Assembly (NCBI GenBank): GCA_964017155.1
Contig: OZ024854.1
Location: forward strand, 52,406,596 to 52,470,595
Direction of reading: 5' to 3'
Origin: Oasisia sp. SBJ-2009
Taxonomy: Eukaryota; Annelida; Polychaeta; Sabellida; Siboglinidae
Length of the DNA: 64,000 nt
Shown here: positions 25,358 to 37,962 of the stretch, piece by piece
How the letters are laid out: every line of letters starts with the position of its first letter
Position numbering within the stretch: the stretch's first letter is position 1
Translations under genes and position numbers: made by a program
The notes under the pieces: generated by a model
What the model was told of the DNA's origin: nothing
Databases searched by the model: none
What the model saw: only the letters and a program-made list of their open reading frames with translations

Positions 25358-27132
25358 TGTCTTTGTTAAGCTCACGTTAACTGCATTCACATGTGACATG
25401 CAGCTGTCAACAGTGTCACACACTGGCAGTGTCCTTGTGTTCTCCTAACAAGTTAACTGTTGTCACTTTTTACATCACTGCAATTGCTGTCTGGGTAAGC
25501 ACTGTGATTGTGTAATAAGATTATTTGAACATTTTCAAGTCTACTGAGCCTCCAATCCAATTATCCATGCTGGTTGCCATGCTTTCCTGCCATTATTGTT
25601 GCAGCACTTTGTATTTCTCCCGCACATTTATTTGTATTTATCTGAATTTCTTTTAGGACAAAAAGTTTATAATGATGTTTTAAAATCTTACGCAGCTGCC
25701 AACAAGTGGTTTTAGGATAAAAGGTTGATTTGTTTTGAAATCATATGCAACCGTCGACAATCTGCAGTGACAATATAGATAATATGAGTAATCAGTACTT
25801 CCAAAAGCACTCGTACTCATTACTCAAGTACTACCAGGGCTGAGATACTTGGTCCTCGCACATATCAAAGTACTCATACTTGTTACTCAAACACTTTAGT
25901 CAGGTACCTGTCTTAACACTGCACCCCAAAGCTTTCAAACTGAACAGGTAATACAAATAATCTACATTTTGAACATGGCTCATTAAAATGCACCTTCAGC
26001 AAACATATTTCACTAGTTCTAGATAAATGACTCCATGTCAGCCTAGCTAGGTGGCAACTGTATTATGAAGTACCCAGTTACTGCCCCCACCAGCCTTGTT
26101 GCTTTCAAACCATATTTCATCAATCTGTTTCCACAATCAATTCATTGTTGTTCAACATTTCCAAAGTACAAAACTTTGACACCAATTGACATATAACATG
26201 TTTAGTTGATTTAATTAACACTTGCATAAAATGCACTGGCCGCTAATGTGAGAAAATCAACACAGCAATGCTTATTGATAGGTGCATGTGAAAAACTGCA
26301 CCATGGCCCATGCATTGATGCAGGGATGATTAACTTATTGCTGTACTCAGAGCATTGCAAACAGATGTACATATCCACAGAACATTGCAAACAATTGTAC
26401 ATATGATAACACATCTACAAGAGGTAGAAAAACTGGCTGGACAAGGAAGAAATTTATAAAAACATTGAGGAACTCCTGAACTAGCTGTTTTTAAGCATTT
26501 AAAGGAACTAATTATCATTAGTCTATTTAATTATCAATAGTTTGATGATCAATTGCTAATACAGTTAATATTTTTATCACGCATGTATTCTCTGTGTTTT
26601 GATTATAACACAGTGACATAACAGAGAATACAGGGCATTTTATAGATTAAAGTAACAATTAATTGTGCTTGTATATTCAGAAGAATCACTCAGATTCATT
26701 GAAAATAAAAGCAGCCAACAGCCTTTCACCAAGACATTTTGTAACTATTCCCCAAATTGACACCGTACTTGTGTGCTAGCTCTGTGAACTTCGGAGGCAC
26801 CAGTAAATGACACCCTGCCACGATCATGTTAGTATCTGCTTTGGGATGGTTACTGCAGGAACAACAGGCCCACCATCCCAGTCATGTTGACATAATTTGT
26901 AGCTTCTTATGGAAGGATGTCAGATGTAACAAGACTGGTTCTGAGTGGATGTGTTGAGGTGTTCCCTGCATCAATGGGGCTATTTCTGGTGTGGGGTTTG
27001 TCCCCCTGCCTCCTGTCAACATCAGTTATACACATATACAGTCAGATTCTATGAATGATATTTGAACCCAAGCTAATTGAAGGAGCACATGACTAGCCTG
27101 TTGACATCATTGACGATTGACAACACTTAACT
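25358..27132. other. Unique AT-rich sequence, nothing recognised
   Basis: No gene, RNA or transposon recognised. Open frames are short. Confidence 0.5.
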
Positions 27133-27321
27133 TACCTGGTAGTTAGATGATGTCTCTGTCACAGGTGTCATTGTCACAGAGGCGCAGTGACAGCAGCACT
27201 CGTGATGACTGATAGCAAGACTGTCATCCAATGTTGTGCTTGACAGTGTGTTTGATTCAGTGGGCGTGCCAGCAGGAGTCTGCCACTCACAGTGGCTATC
27301 ATTGTTTGATGAGGACACCAA
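27133..27321 (-). CDS. Possible internal exon, unknown product (weak)
   Basis: Seen: an open minus frame of about 63 codons ending exactly at a consensus donor, TACCAG|GTAAGT (GT at 27132-27131). The peptide is Ser/Thr-rich with a CCCHC cluster. No ATG opens it and no good acceptor was found: the upstream side runs into the 34-bp minisatellite, and a frame stop lies at about 27324. Inference: could be an exon of a minus-strand gene, or chance. No family recognised. Left as a candidate only. Confidence 0.2.
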
Positions 27322-27348
27322 TCAATGCCTTCCTGGGCAGGCTTTTAA

Positions 27349-27989
27349 TTCCTGGCACGATGGGAGGCGGATTTATCTTCCTGGCACAATGCAGTGGGAG
27401 GCGGATTTATCTTCCTGGCACAATGCAGTGGGAGGCGGATTTATTTTCCTGGCATGATACAGTGGGAGGCGGATTTATCTTCCTGGCACGATACAGTGGG
27501 AGACGGATTTATCTTCCTAGCACGATACAGTGGGAGGCGGATTTATCTTCCTAGCACGATACAGTGGGAGGCGGATTTATCTTCCTGGCACGATACAGTG
27601 GGAGGCAGATTTATCTTCCTGGCACGATACAGTGGGAGGCAGATTTATCTTCCTAGCACGATACAGTGGGAGGCGGATTTATCTTCCTGGCACGATACAG
27701 TGGGAGGCGGATTTATCTTCCTGGCACGATACAGTGGGAGGCGGATTTATCTTCCTGGCACGATACAATGGGAGGCAGATTGATCTTCCTAGCACGATAC
27801 AGTGGGAGGCAGATTTATCTTCCTGGCACAATACAGTGGGAGGCGGATTTATCTTCCTGGCACGATACAGTGGGAGGCGGATTTATCTTCTTGGCACGAT
27901 ACAGTGGGAGGCGGATTTATCTTCTTGGCACGATACAGTGGGAGGCAGATTTATCTTCCTGGCACGATACAGTGGGAGGCGGTCCTTTC
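27349..27989. repeat. 34-bp minisatellite, about 19 copies
   Basis: Units contain GATACAGTGGGAGGCGGATT then TATCTTCCTGGCAC. Little divergence. It grades directly into the 35/37-bp array on its right, which shares GATACAGTGGG-GAGG and TATC-TTCCTG. Confidence 0.96.
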
Positions 27990-29310
27990 TTCCTGACTTG
28001 ATACAGTGGGGAGGAGGTCTTGTGTCTTCCTGACATGATACAGTGGGGAGGAGGTCTTATCTCTTCCTGACATGATACAGTGGGGAGGAGGTCTTATCTC
28101 TTCCTGACATGATACAGTGGGGAGGAGGTCTTATCTCTTCCTGACATGATACAGTGGGGAGGAGGTCCTTTCTTCCTGACATGATACAGTGGGGAGGAGG
28201 TTTTATCTCTTCCTGACATGATACAGTAGGGAGGAGGTCTTATCTCTTCCTGACATGATACAGTGGGGAGGAGGTCTTTTCTCTTCCTGACATGATACAG
28301 TGGGGAGGAGGTCTTATCTCTTCCTGACATGATACAGTGGGGAGGAGGTCCTTTCTTCCTGACATGATACAGTGGGGAGGAGGTCCTTTCTTCCTGACAT
28401 GATACAGTAGGGAGGAGGTCTTATCTCTGCCTGACATGATACAGTGGGGAGGAGGTCTTATCTCTTCCTGACATGATACAGTGGGGAGGAGGTCCTTTCT
28501 TCCTGACATGATACAGTGGGGAGGAGGTCCTTTCTTCCTGACATGATACAGTAGGGAGGAGGTCTTATCTCTTCCTGACATGATACAGTGGGGAGGAGGT
28601 CCTTTCTTCCTGACATGATACAGTAGGGAGGAGGTCTTATCTCTTCCTGACATGATACAGTGGGGAGGAGGTCCTTTCTTCCTGACATGATACAGTGGGG
28701 AGGAGGTCCTTTCTTCCTGACATGATACAGTAGGGAGGAGGTCTTATCTCTTCCTGACATGATACAGTGGGGAGGAGATCCTTTCTTCCTGACATGATAC
28801 AGTAGGGAGGAGGTCTTATCTCTTCCTGACATGATACAGTGGGGAGGAGGTCCTTTCTTCCTGACATGATACAGTGGGGAGGAGGTCCTTTCTTCCTGAC
28901 ATGATACAGTAGGGAGGAGGTCTTATCTCTTCCTGACATGATACAGTGGGGAGGAGGTCCTTTCTTCCTGACATGATACAGTAGGGAGGAGGTCTTATCT
29001 CTTCCTGACATGATACAGTGGGGAGGAGGTCCTTTCTTCCTGACATGATACAGTGGGGAGGAGGTCCTTTCTTCCTGACATGATACAGTAGGGAGGAGGT
29101 CTTATCTCTTCCTGACATGATACAGTGGGGAGGAGGTCCTTTCTTCCTGACATGATACAGTAGGGAGGAGGTCTTATCTCTTCCTGACATGATACAGTGG
29201 GGAGGAGGTCCTTTCTTCCTGACATGATACAGTAGGGAGGAGGTCTTATCTCTGCCTGACATGATACAGTAGGGAGGAGGTCTTATCTCTGCCTGACATG
29301 ATACAGTGGG
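27990..29310. repeat. 35/37-bp minisatellite organised into a 179-bp higher-order repeat
   Basis: Units begin TCCTGACATGATACAG and continue TGGGGAGGAGG. They end in TCCTTTCT (35 bp) or TCTTATCTCT (37 bp). Between about 28458 and 29174 the order 35-35-37-35-37 recurs every 179 bp, at offsets 28458, 28637, 28816 and 28995. Minus-strand open frames of up to 148 codons arise from the unit and are not genes. Confidence 0.95.
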
Positions 29311-29387
29311 GAGAGGCAGGCTTCAGTGAGTTTCTGATCTTCTTGGTAGGGTACAGTGGAAGTGTTATCTTCCTGGCAGGTTAGTAT

Positions 29388-30107
29388 GTTGTGGGGGGGT
29401 CTTGTTGGGGGGTCTTCTTATGAGTGTGCTTTTGGGGGGTCTTGTTATGAGGGTGTCTTGTTGTGGGGGTGTATTGTTGTAAGGTTGTCTTGTGGGGGTC
29501 TTGTTGTGGGGTGTCTTGTTGTGGGGGTGTATTGTTGTAAGGTTGTCTTGTGGGGGGTCTTGTTGTGGGGTGTCTTGTTGTGGGGGTCTTGTTGTGGGGG
29601 TCTTGTTGTGGGGTGTCTTGTTGTGGGGGGGTCTTGTTGTAGGGGGTCTTGTTGTAGGGGGTCTTGTTATGGGGGTCTTGTTGTGGGGTGTCTTGTTGTG
29701 GGGTGTCTTGTTGTAGGGGTATTGTTGTGGGGTGTCTTGTTGTGGGGGGTCTTGTTGTAGGGGGTCTTGTTATGGGGGTCTTGTTGTAGGGGGTCTTGTT
29801 GTGGGGTGTCTTGTTGTGGGGGTCTTGTTGTGGGGTGTCTTGTTGTGGGGGTCTTGTTGAGGGGGGTCTTGTTGTAGGGGGTCTTGTTGTGGGGTGTCTT
29901 GTTGTGGGGGGTCTTGTTGTAGGGGTCTTGTTGTGGGGTCTTGTTGTAGGGAGTCTTGTTATGGGGGTCTTGTTTTGGGGGGTCTTGTTGTAAGGGGTCT
30001 TGTTTTAGGGGGTCTTGTTGTGGGAGTCTTGTTGTAGGGAGTCTTGATGTGGGGGTCTTGTTGTAGGGAGTCTTGTTATGGGGGTATTGTTGTAGGCTGT
30101 CTTGTGT
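29388..30107. repeat. G/T-rich short minisatellite (about 13-18 bp units)
   Basis: Variable units of GGGGTCTTGTTGT type with runs of three to seven G on the plus strand, repeated for 720 bp. The runs meet the usual sequence requirement for G-quadruplex formation. The plus frames are open for long stretches because of composition. Confidence 0.93.
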
Positions 30108-30647
30108 TCCTGACAGGATCCAGTGTGGGGTTTTGACTTCATGATAGTGTTATCTTCCTTAATGGGCAAAATAAAAAATAAATTAATATTGATATTTAAT
30201 TCTACACTGCTGGTATGTTATGTTGTACTCCTGTACAATATTAGCATGTTAGATGTGAAACTTATTGTATTAACCTTTTGACTTCAGTTTGTAGCTTTGT
30301 GCTGTAGTTTCTGAGTTGTCATGTTTGCCCATGTATAATTGATGTGCTTCCATTGTGGAACTACATGTACAGGATTCACAGGTGGTGACCTTTATGTTGG
30401 ACCCAAATGATGTATGAAAACATCAGCATAAATTATTGCTAAGTGTCATAATTGTTTCATTAATCAGTTATGCATCCATTGCATCTCCAGCCTGTTTGCA
30501 TACAAAAATCACACACATGTATTTTCATATAATTCTAAAAAAATACTAGAAACACCTAATACATTACTTTTTAAGCAGAATTCATTTCTCACAAAATTCC
30601 CACAATTGTGTCTGTTTCAGGTGTAGTTTATGTTGTAGTACAATTAT

Positions 30648-30692
<45 letters not shown>

Positions 30693-30707
30693 ATAAAGTA
30701 TAAAAAG
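30108..30707. other. Unique AT-rich sequence ending in a TA tract
   Basis: No gene seen. 30643-30696 is a phase-switching TA dinucleotide tract that immediately precedes the SINE. Confidence 0.55.
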
Positions 30708-31024
30708 GCAAGTTCTAGCGCAGTATCCAGTCCTCAGGACCGCTCAAAGCGCTTTACACTTTACTTCCCAGACAGACCTGTTCACTCAGACACCATCTCG
30801 GCTTCTCTGGGAAGCATCCAGCCATTTGTGACTATTAATGTGCGAAGGCTGCTCGTACATATATCCATCACTGTCTATAGCCAGGTACTCATTTATTCAG
30901 CTGAGTGAACTGGAGCAATGTAGAGTGAAAAAACTTGCCCAAGGTTTTAACACCGCAGCCAGGATTTGAACCCGAGTTCTCGTAGTCGAGAGTCCGAAGC
31001 TCTACCCCTGAGCCACTGCGCTCT

Positions 31025-31026
<2 letters not shown>
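30708..31026 (-). mobile_element. tRNA-derived SINE, copy B (well preserved), inserted in a TA tract
   Basis: On the minus strand the head has an A box TGGCTCAGGGGTAGAGC (31015-30999) and a perfect B box GGTTCAAATCC (30972-30962). The body contains AGTTCACTCAGCTGAATAAA, and the 3' end has GTAAAGCGCTTTGAGCGGTC, a tail resembling those of Deu-type SINEs. TA repeats flank both sides (30643-30696 and 31028-31057), as if it landed in one microsatellite. Same family as 5637-5943. Confidence 0.88.
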
Positions 31027-31027
<1 letters not shown>

Positions 31028-31059
<32 letters not shown>

Positions 31060-32021
31060 CATATTATATCAGTAGATATGATCAGTAACTATAATGTAAA
31101 GAAAACATTATTAACTAAGACAAGTTGAGTCACTTGCTATTATGTATATATGGGTATTAACCCCAGCTAGTGTAATGTTACTATATACATTCTTATATGT
31201 TTCTTAATGACATCTGACTTCGGTGTGAAATACTACCAAACCAGAGATAGAACCATGCCTATTTTCCTGTGTCATTGAGGACAGTGTCAGAAGTAGAGTC
31301 ATGGTGCATGTAGTCTTCCATGGCATTGTGTCACATAGCACCATGCCACTCCAGGAGTGGACGGTAGAAACATCACTGGACGAGTGGTGGGTGGGTAAAA
31401 AACAAGTAGCAAAAGAGATCTTAAAAAAACAGATATTTATTGTTTCTTTCTGGTCTTAATAGACTTAAAACACCTCTTGATTGATTGATTAATATGTATT
31501 TGAATTAACATACATGTGTGTTTACCAAAACATTTTGACTGGCAAAACTGTTATCCTGCATAAAGCCCTGGATATTTTTGTTTCCTTGTATGCAATCATG
31601 TATTTGTCAAATAAAAACTGAAGACATGATCTAGCTGTGAACTGTAATGTCAAAACTGAAACGATCCATGTTCTCAAGTCAACTAATTCTGCTGTTTCCT
31701 AAAGCTAAGCACACCGCAAAATTTTTGGATGACACTCATAAATTTTATTAAATATTAAAATCTAACTAAACAAATAAGTAGTTGTGCTTGTAAATGATAC
31801 ACAGCCACAGTGCACGAGGTGCTGTGTTTGTTGAAGGGACGCATCACTGAACTCATGCAGTCAGCATGTTTGTCACTGCATTAAAAAATGATGCACACCG
31901 GATGACCAGCCTCAACTCAACAACACTTGTCTACGTCTCTACCACAGGTACAGGCTGTGCATGGCTCATGTAATCACAACGGTTGTTGTGGTGATTTGAT
32001 TTTCAAATCAGGTCAAACCTG
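31028..32021. other. TA tract followed by unique sequence
   Basis: (AT)n at 31028-31057, then AT-rich unique DNA without recognised genes. Confidence 0.5.
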
Positions 32022-33324
32022 TCAGATGACCATCCCACAGACAGATGACCATCACGCACACAGATGACCATCACACAGACAGATGACCATCACACAGACA
32101 GATGACCACCACAGAGACAGATGACCACCTCACAGACAGGTGACCATCCCAAAGACAGATGACCATCACACAGACAGATGACCATCAAACAGATTGATGA
32201 CCACCACACAGATTGATGACCACCACACAGACAGATGACCATCACAGACAGATGACCACCTCACAGACAGATGACAATCACAGATAGATGACCACCTCAC
32301 AGACAGATGACCATCACACAGACAGATGACCATCACACAGACAGATGACCACCACACAGACGGATGACCACCACAGAGACAGATGACCATCACACAGACA
32401 GATGACCACCTCACAGACAGATGACCACCACAGAGACAGATGACCACCTCACAGACAGATGACCACCACAGAGACAGATGACTATCACACAGACAGATGA
32501 CCACCTCACAGACAGATGACCACCGCAGAGACAGATGACCACCTCACAGACAGGTGACCATCCAACAGACAGCTGATCATCACACAGACAGATGACCATC
32601 ACACAGACAGATGACCATCACACAGACGGATGACCATCACACAGACGGATGACCATCACACAGACAGATGACCATCACACAGACAGATGACCATCACGCA
32701 GACAGATGACCATCACACAGACAGATGACCATCACACAGACAGATGACCATCACACAGACAGATGACCATCACACAGACAGATGACCATCACACAGACTG
32801 ATGACCATCACACAGACTGATGACCACCACACAGACAGATGACCATCACACAGACTGACCACCACACAGACGGATGACCACCACACAGACGGATGACCAT
32901 CACACATACTGATGACCATCACACAGACTGATGACCACCACACAGACAGATGACCACCTCACAGACGGATGACCATCGCACAGACAGATGACCATCCCAC
33001 AGACAGATGACCATCACACAGACAGATGACCATCACACAGACAGATGACCACCACACAGACAGATGACCATCACACAGACAGATGACCATCACACAGACG
33101 GATGACCATCACACAGACAGATGACCACCTCACAGACAGATGACCACCACACAGACGGATGACCATCACACAGACGGATGACCATCACACAGACAGATGA
33201 CCACCACACAGACAGATGACCATCACAGACAGATGACCACCTCACAGACAGATGATCACCACACTGACAGATGACCATCACACAAATAGGTGACCATCAC
33301 ATAAACAGATGAGCATCACACAGA
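32022..33324. repeat. 19-bp minisatellite, about 68 copies
   Basis: Units read ATGACCATCACACAGACAG, with frequent 18-, 15- and 17-bp variants (ACCACC, CACAGAGACAG, GGATGACC). The core TCACACAGACAG-TGAC is shared with the 30-bp array at 9789-11426. Minus-strand frames of about 60-110 codons are repeat artefacts. Confidence 0.96.
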
Positions 33325-35518
33325 AGTTGTGTTACCTTTTGCCCAGCATGTGGTGCCAGACTTATTCTAAGGCGAACAAACTCGAGACTGGCAACATAAG
33401 TCTGACAGCACTGTGCTCTGTTTTACTCTCAAATGTGTATTCATTCAACCGACTTTTGTACACTATCACATTTGTTCCAGTCACAAATCTTGTGGTACAC
33501 ATATGCATATTAACTCACAGACACACAAACCAGTCAATTGATCAAAAGTCAATCTATTTATTCTAATATTTTATTAACTTATTATTTTAGCTCACAGTGT
33601 CGTATCCTTTACATTGCATGACCGTGAAATTCAATGTACAAATAATTTATTTATCTATTTATTATATTTATCTTATTAATTTATTCATCCTTTTAATGTA
33701 CATTTAATGTACAATTAATTGGGTTTATCTATTTGCCATATTTATTTTATTAACTTATTATTTTAGCGCACAATCAATTACAACTGCAGCGTAGTGAAAT
33801 ATCACTTTTAAGCAGTAAATATTTGAAGACTTGAAGTCAAGTGTATAATGACCTGAAATAAACATTAAACACGTGTGTGCGTGCGTGCGTGCGGGCGGGC
33901 GGGCGTGCGTGCGTGCGTGCGTGCATGTGTGTGACACCCATCTTGAAGCCATGTATTATATTTGTTAACCTATGTGACTTTTCAAGACCTTGTTTGCTCT
34001 TTAGTTTTTTACCAAGCCAGTAATATTTCTACCCGTCCAAATGCTATGGATCATTGTAAAAATAATTATTGATAACTAGTCACATTTCTGTAGGAAAGTA
34101 GGTTATTGGTAGGTTATCTATAGGTTATTTTATTTTTTTATGTAACGGGATTATTTGTCCCTTGAGAAGTGATTTGTGGTTGTCAGTGACCACAAGCTGT
34201 CACATGTACAGGCAGGTGCATTCAGCCGTACTCAAGTCTAAACTGTGTGACAAAAAACATTAATAAATGATCACTGGTTGACGTATTGTGAGCGTGACTT
34301 GCTATTTTGAGATTGTCAGTAATTGATACTAATCTTCTGTTTAAGACTTTGAATACACTCAACTTATCAATGTGAGATAATAAATATTAACACATGTATA
34401 GTTGACAAATCAACTTTTATCAATTACTTACAGCATGTTGTATTTTTCAGTTGCATATTTAGTTTTCATGATTTAAGGCAGTTACATGAAAAATACAGTA
34501 AATTCATTCTGCCATTTTTGTATAGGCTTCTGTTTTTAACCATGCAATGCTAAATGGTGTATGACATGATTGACATCATATTATGTTCCAGAGGGAATTG
34601 TGCTTGTCTCTAGTGCAATTTTCCGGTTGTTGCTAACATGTCTTTCAATGATTAGTTTTAAGTGTGCTCCTCAGCACCTGTAGTGCTGTCAGTAGGACAC
34701 TGTACACGCCCAGTAGCCACAGACAGACACATAAGAAATATTAGGCACACCTTGATTCTAACGCCCATGGGTAACAGAAAGCTGAATATCTAGGGAGTAG
34801 TGCTAAGTACTTTGGGAATGCAATAATGGTCAGGATCAAATGGCCAGACACCATGCCATCTATGATAACACACTGTGTTCTTGATTATAGATAACAGAGA
34901 AACCAATTTAGGGCAGTTCCGGAAACTTCAAAGGCCATAGCTCTTGATGCATGGCATCTAAAGCTGCAGTATGTTAACCAGAAGCAGTTGTGTTGTTTAA
35001 TTCTGTTGGTCTGTTTCCAGAACAGACTCGCAAGGATGTTTTGCTCTCTGCACCAATTGACAATGAGCATTAGGATTCTGACAAAGCCAGTTTATGTCGG
35101 TTCAGTTCACTTGGATATAAAAACAATTAGCATGACAGAGGGCAAAAGTTTGTCGGCGTAGTTTGTACATTTATTTCTTACTCAGTGACTCTTAATAAGT
35201 GCAGTATTCCAGTTGTCTGAATTTGCAATCTGAGGTGATAAATGGCTGATTGATGCTGTAAGTGAGGAATGGTAGAGGTTGCTCCTGTACTCTGGGACCA
35301 ACTCGGTTGTGTGAGGATGAGTGTGTGAGGGCCAGCTGTTGGTGAGGTCAGTGCACTCGCTCCACTGGTCACTCAGTGCTCTTGCATAAGTCTGCCAGAG
35401 AAACAACTGGACACACCACAGTTTGTGGACGTTATGTGAAAAACATGAAAGACCATCATATACAAACCTCTGTTGGGTTAAGAAATGTTGCTAAGGATAT
35501 GCCCCAATCCTGTAACTA

Positions 35519-35520
<2 letters not shown>
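33325..35520. other. Unique AT-rich sequence
   Basis: No gene supported. A 24-bp direct repeat (starting ATTTTATTAACTTATTATTT) occurs at 33568-33591 and 33744-33767. An alternating GTGC/GGGC tract (about 33871-33933) is a plausible Z-DNA former. Confidence 0.5.

Positions 35521-35567
<47 letters not shown>
35521..35567. repeat. (AT)n microsatellite
   Basis: Uninterrupted AT dinucleotides just upstream of the C-rich arrays. Confidence 0.95.
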
Positions 35568-35568
<1 letters not shown>

Positions 35569-35654
35569 TGTCATTATATTTCAGATTTAATTAGCCACCA
35601 CTCTGCCATATATAAAATGTAAACATATGCATCAACTCACCCTCCTCCCCTTTC

Positions 35655-37962
35655 TCTCCCTACCTCCCTCCACACCCCTTCTCCCTACCTCCCCCATATC
35701 CCATCTCCCTACCTCCCCCATATCCCATCTCCCTACCTCCCCCATAACCCACCCCCCTAAGTCCCCTCACACCCCTTCTCCCTACCTCCCTCCACACCCC
35801 TTCTCCCTACCTCCCTCACACCCATTCTCCCACCTCCTTCCACACCCCATCTCCCTACTTCCCTCCACACCCCTTCTCCCTACCTTCCCTCACACCCATT
35901 CTCCCACCTCCTTCCACACCCCATCTCCCTACTTCCCTCCACACCCCTTCTCCCTACCTCCCTCCACACCCCTTCTCCCAACCTCCCTCCACACCCCATC
36001 TCCCTACTTCCCTCCACACCCCTTCTCCCTACCTCCCTCCACACCCCTTCTCCCTACTTCCCTCCACACCCCTTCTCCCTACCTCCCTCCACACCCCTTC
36101 TCCCTACTTCCCTCCACACCCCTTCTCCCTACCTCCCTCACACCCCTTCTCCATACATCCCTCCACACCCCTTCTCCCTACTTCCCTCCACACCCCTTCT
36201 CCCTACCTCCCTCACACCCCTTCTCCATACATCCCTCCACACCCCTTCTCCCTACCTCCCTCCACACCCCATCTCCCTACTTCCCTCCACACCCCTTCTC
36301 CCTACTTCCCTCCACACCCCTTCTCCCTACTTCCCTCCACACCCCTTCTCCCTACTTCCCTCCACACCCCTTCTCCCTACTTCCCTCCACACCCCTTCTC
36401 CCTACTTCCCTCCACACCCCTTCTCCCTACTTCCCTCCACACCCCTTCTCCCTACCTCCCTCCACACCCCTTCTCCCTACTTCCCTCCACACCCCTTCTC
36501 CCTACTTCCCTCCACACCCCTTCTCCCTACTTCCCTCCACACCCCTTCTCCCAACCTCCCTCCACACCCCTTCTCCCTACCTCCCTCCACACCCCTTCTC
36601 CCTACTTCCCTCCACACCCCTTCTCCCTACCTCCCCCACACCCCTTCTCCCTACATCCCTCCATACCCCATCTCCCTACCTCCCTCCACACCCCTTCTCC
36701 CTACCTCCCTCCACACCCCTTCTCCCTACCTCCCTCACACCCCTTCTCCATACATCCCTCCACACCCCTTCTCCCTACCTCCTTTCACACCCCTTCTCCC
36801 TACATCCCTCCATACCCCTTCTCCCTACCTCCCTCCACACCCCTTCTCCATACCTCCCTCCACACCCCTTCTCCCTACCTCCCTCACACCCCTTCTCCAT
36901 ACATCCCTCCACACCCCTTCTCCCTACCTCCTTTCACACCCCTTCTCCCTACATCCCTCCATACCCCTTCTCCCTACCTCCCTCCACACCCCTTCTCCCT
37001 ACCTCTTTTCACACCCCTTCTCCCTACATCCCTCCATACCCCTTCTCCCTACCTCCCTCCACACCCCTTCTCCCTACCTCCCTCCACACCCCTTCTCCAT
37101 ACCTCCCTCCACACCCCATCTCCCTACCTCCCTCCACACCCCTTCTCCCTACCTCCCTCCACACCCCTTCTCCCTACCTCCCTCACACCCCTTCTCCATA
37201 CATCCCTCCACACCCCTTCTCCCTACCTCCCTCCACACCCCTTCTCCCTACCTCCCTCACACCCCTTCTCCATACATCCCTCCACACCCCTTCTCCCTAC
37301 CTCCCTCCACACCCCTTCTCCCTACCTCCCTCACACCCCTTCTCCATACATCCCTCCACACCCCTTCTCCATACCTCCCTCCACACCCCATCTCCCTACC
37401 TCCCTCCACACCCCTTCTCCATACATCCCTCCACACCCCTTCTCCCTACCTCCTTTCACACCCCTTCTCCCTACATCCCTCCATACCCCTTCTCCCTACC
37501 TCCCTCCACACCCCTTCTCCATACCTCCCTCCACACCCCTTCTCCATACATCCCTCCACACCCCTTCTCCCTACCTCCCTCCACACCCCTTCTCCCTACC
37601 TCCCTCCACACCCCTTCTCCATACCTCCCTCCACACCCCTTCTCCATACCTCCCTCCACACCCCTTCTCCATACCTCCCTCCACACCCCTTCTCCCTACC
37701 TCCCTCCACACCCCTTCTCCATACATCCCTCCACACCCCTTCTCCCAACCTCCCTCCACACCCCTTCTCCCTACCTCCCTCCACACCCCTTCTCCCTACC
37801 TCCCTCCACACCCCTTCTCCATACATCCCTCCACACCCCTTCTCCATACATCCCTCCACACCCCTTCTCCCTACCTCCCTCCACACCCCTTCTCCCTACC
37901 TCCCTCCACACCCCTTCTCCCTACCTCCCTCCACACCCCTTCTCCATACCTCCCTCCACACC
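35655..37962. repeat. 25-bp C-rich minisatellite, about 92 copies
   Basis: Units of the type CTCCACACCCCTTCTCCCTA then CTTCC or CCTCC; 23-24-bp variants lack one or two bases (CTCACACC, CATACATC). The plus strand is almost purely C, T and A with rare G and lacks stop codons. It therefore forms the first part of a 1,489-codon open frame that is not accepted as a gene. Confidence 0.96.

Noticed and set aside
28094..29262. Minus-strand frames of 78-148 codons in the 35/37-bp array
   Set aside because: Repeat artefacts with identical 179-bp spacing; mixed 35/37 lengths shift frame continually.
9789..33324. Arrays of 28-37-bp direct repeats as possible CRISPR arrays
   Set aside because: Repeats are contiguous with no unique spacers, no cas genes, and the genome is eukaryotic.
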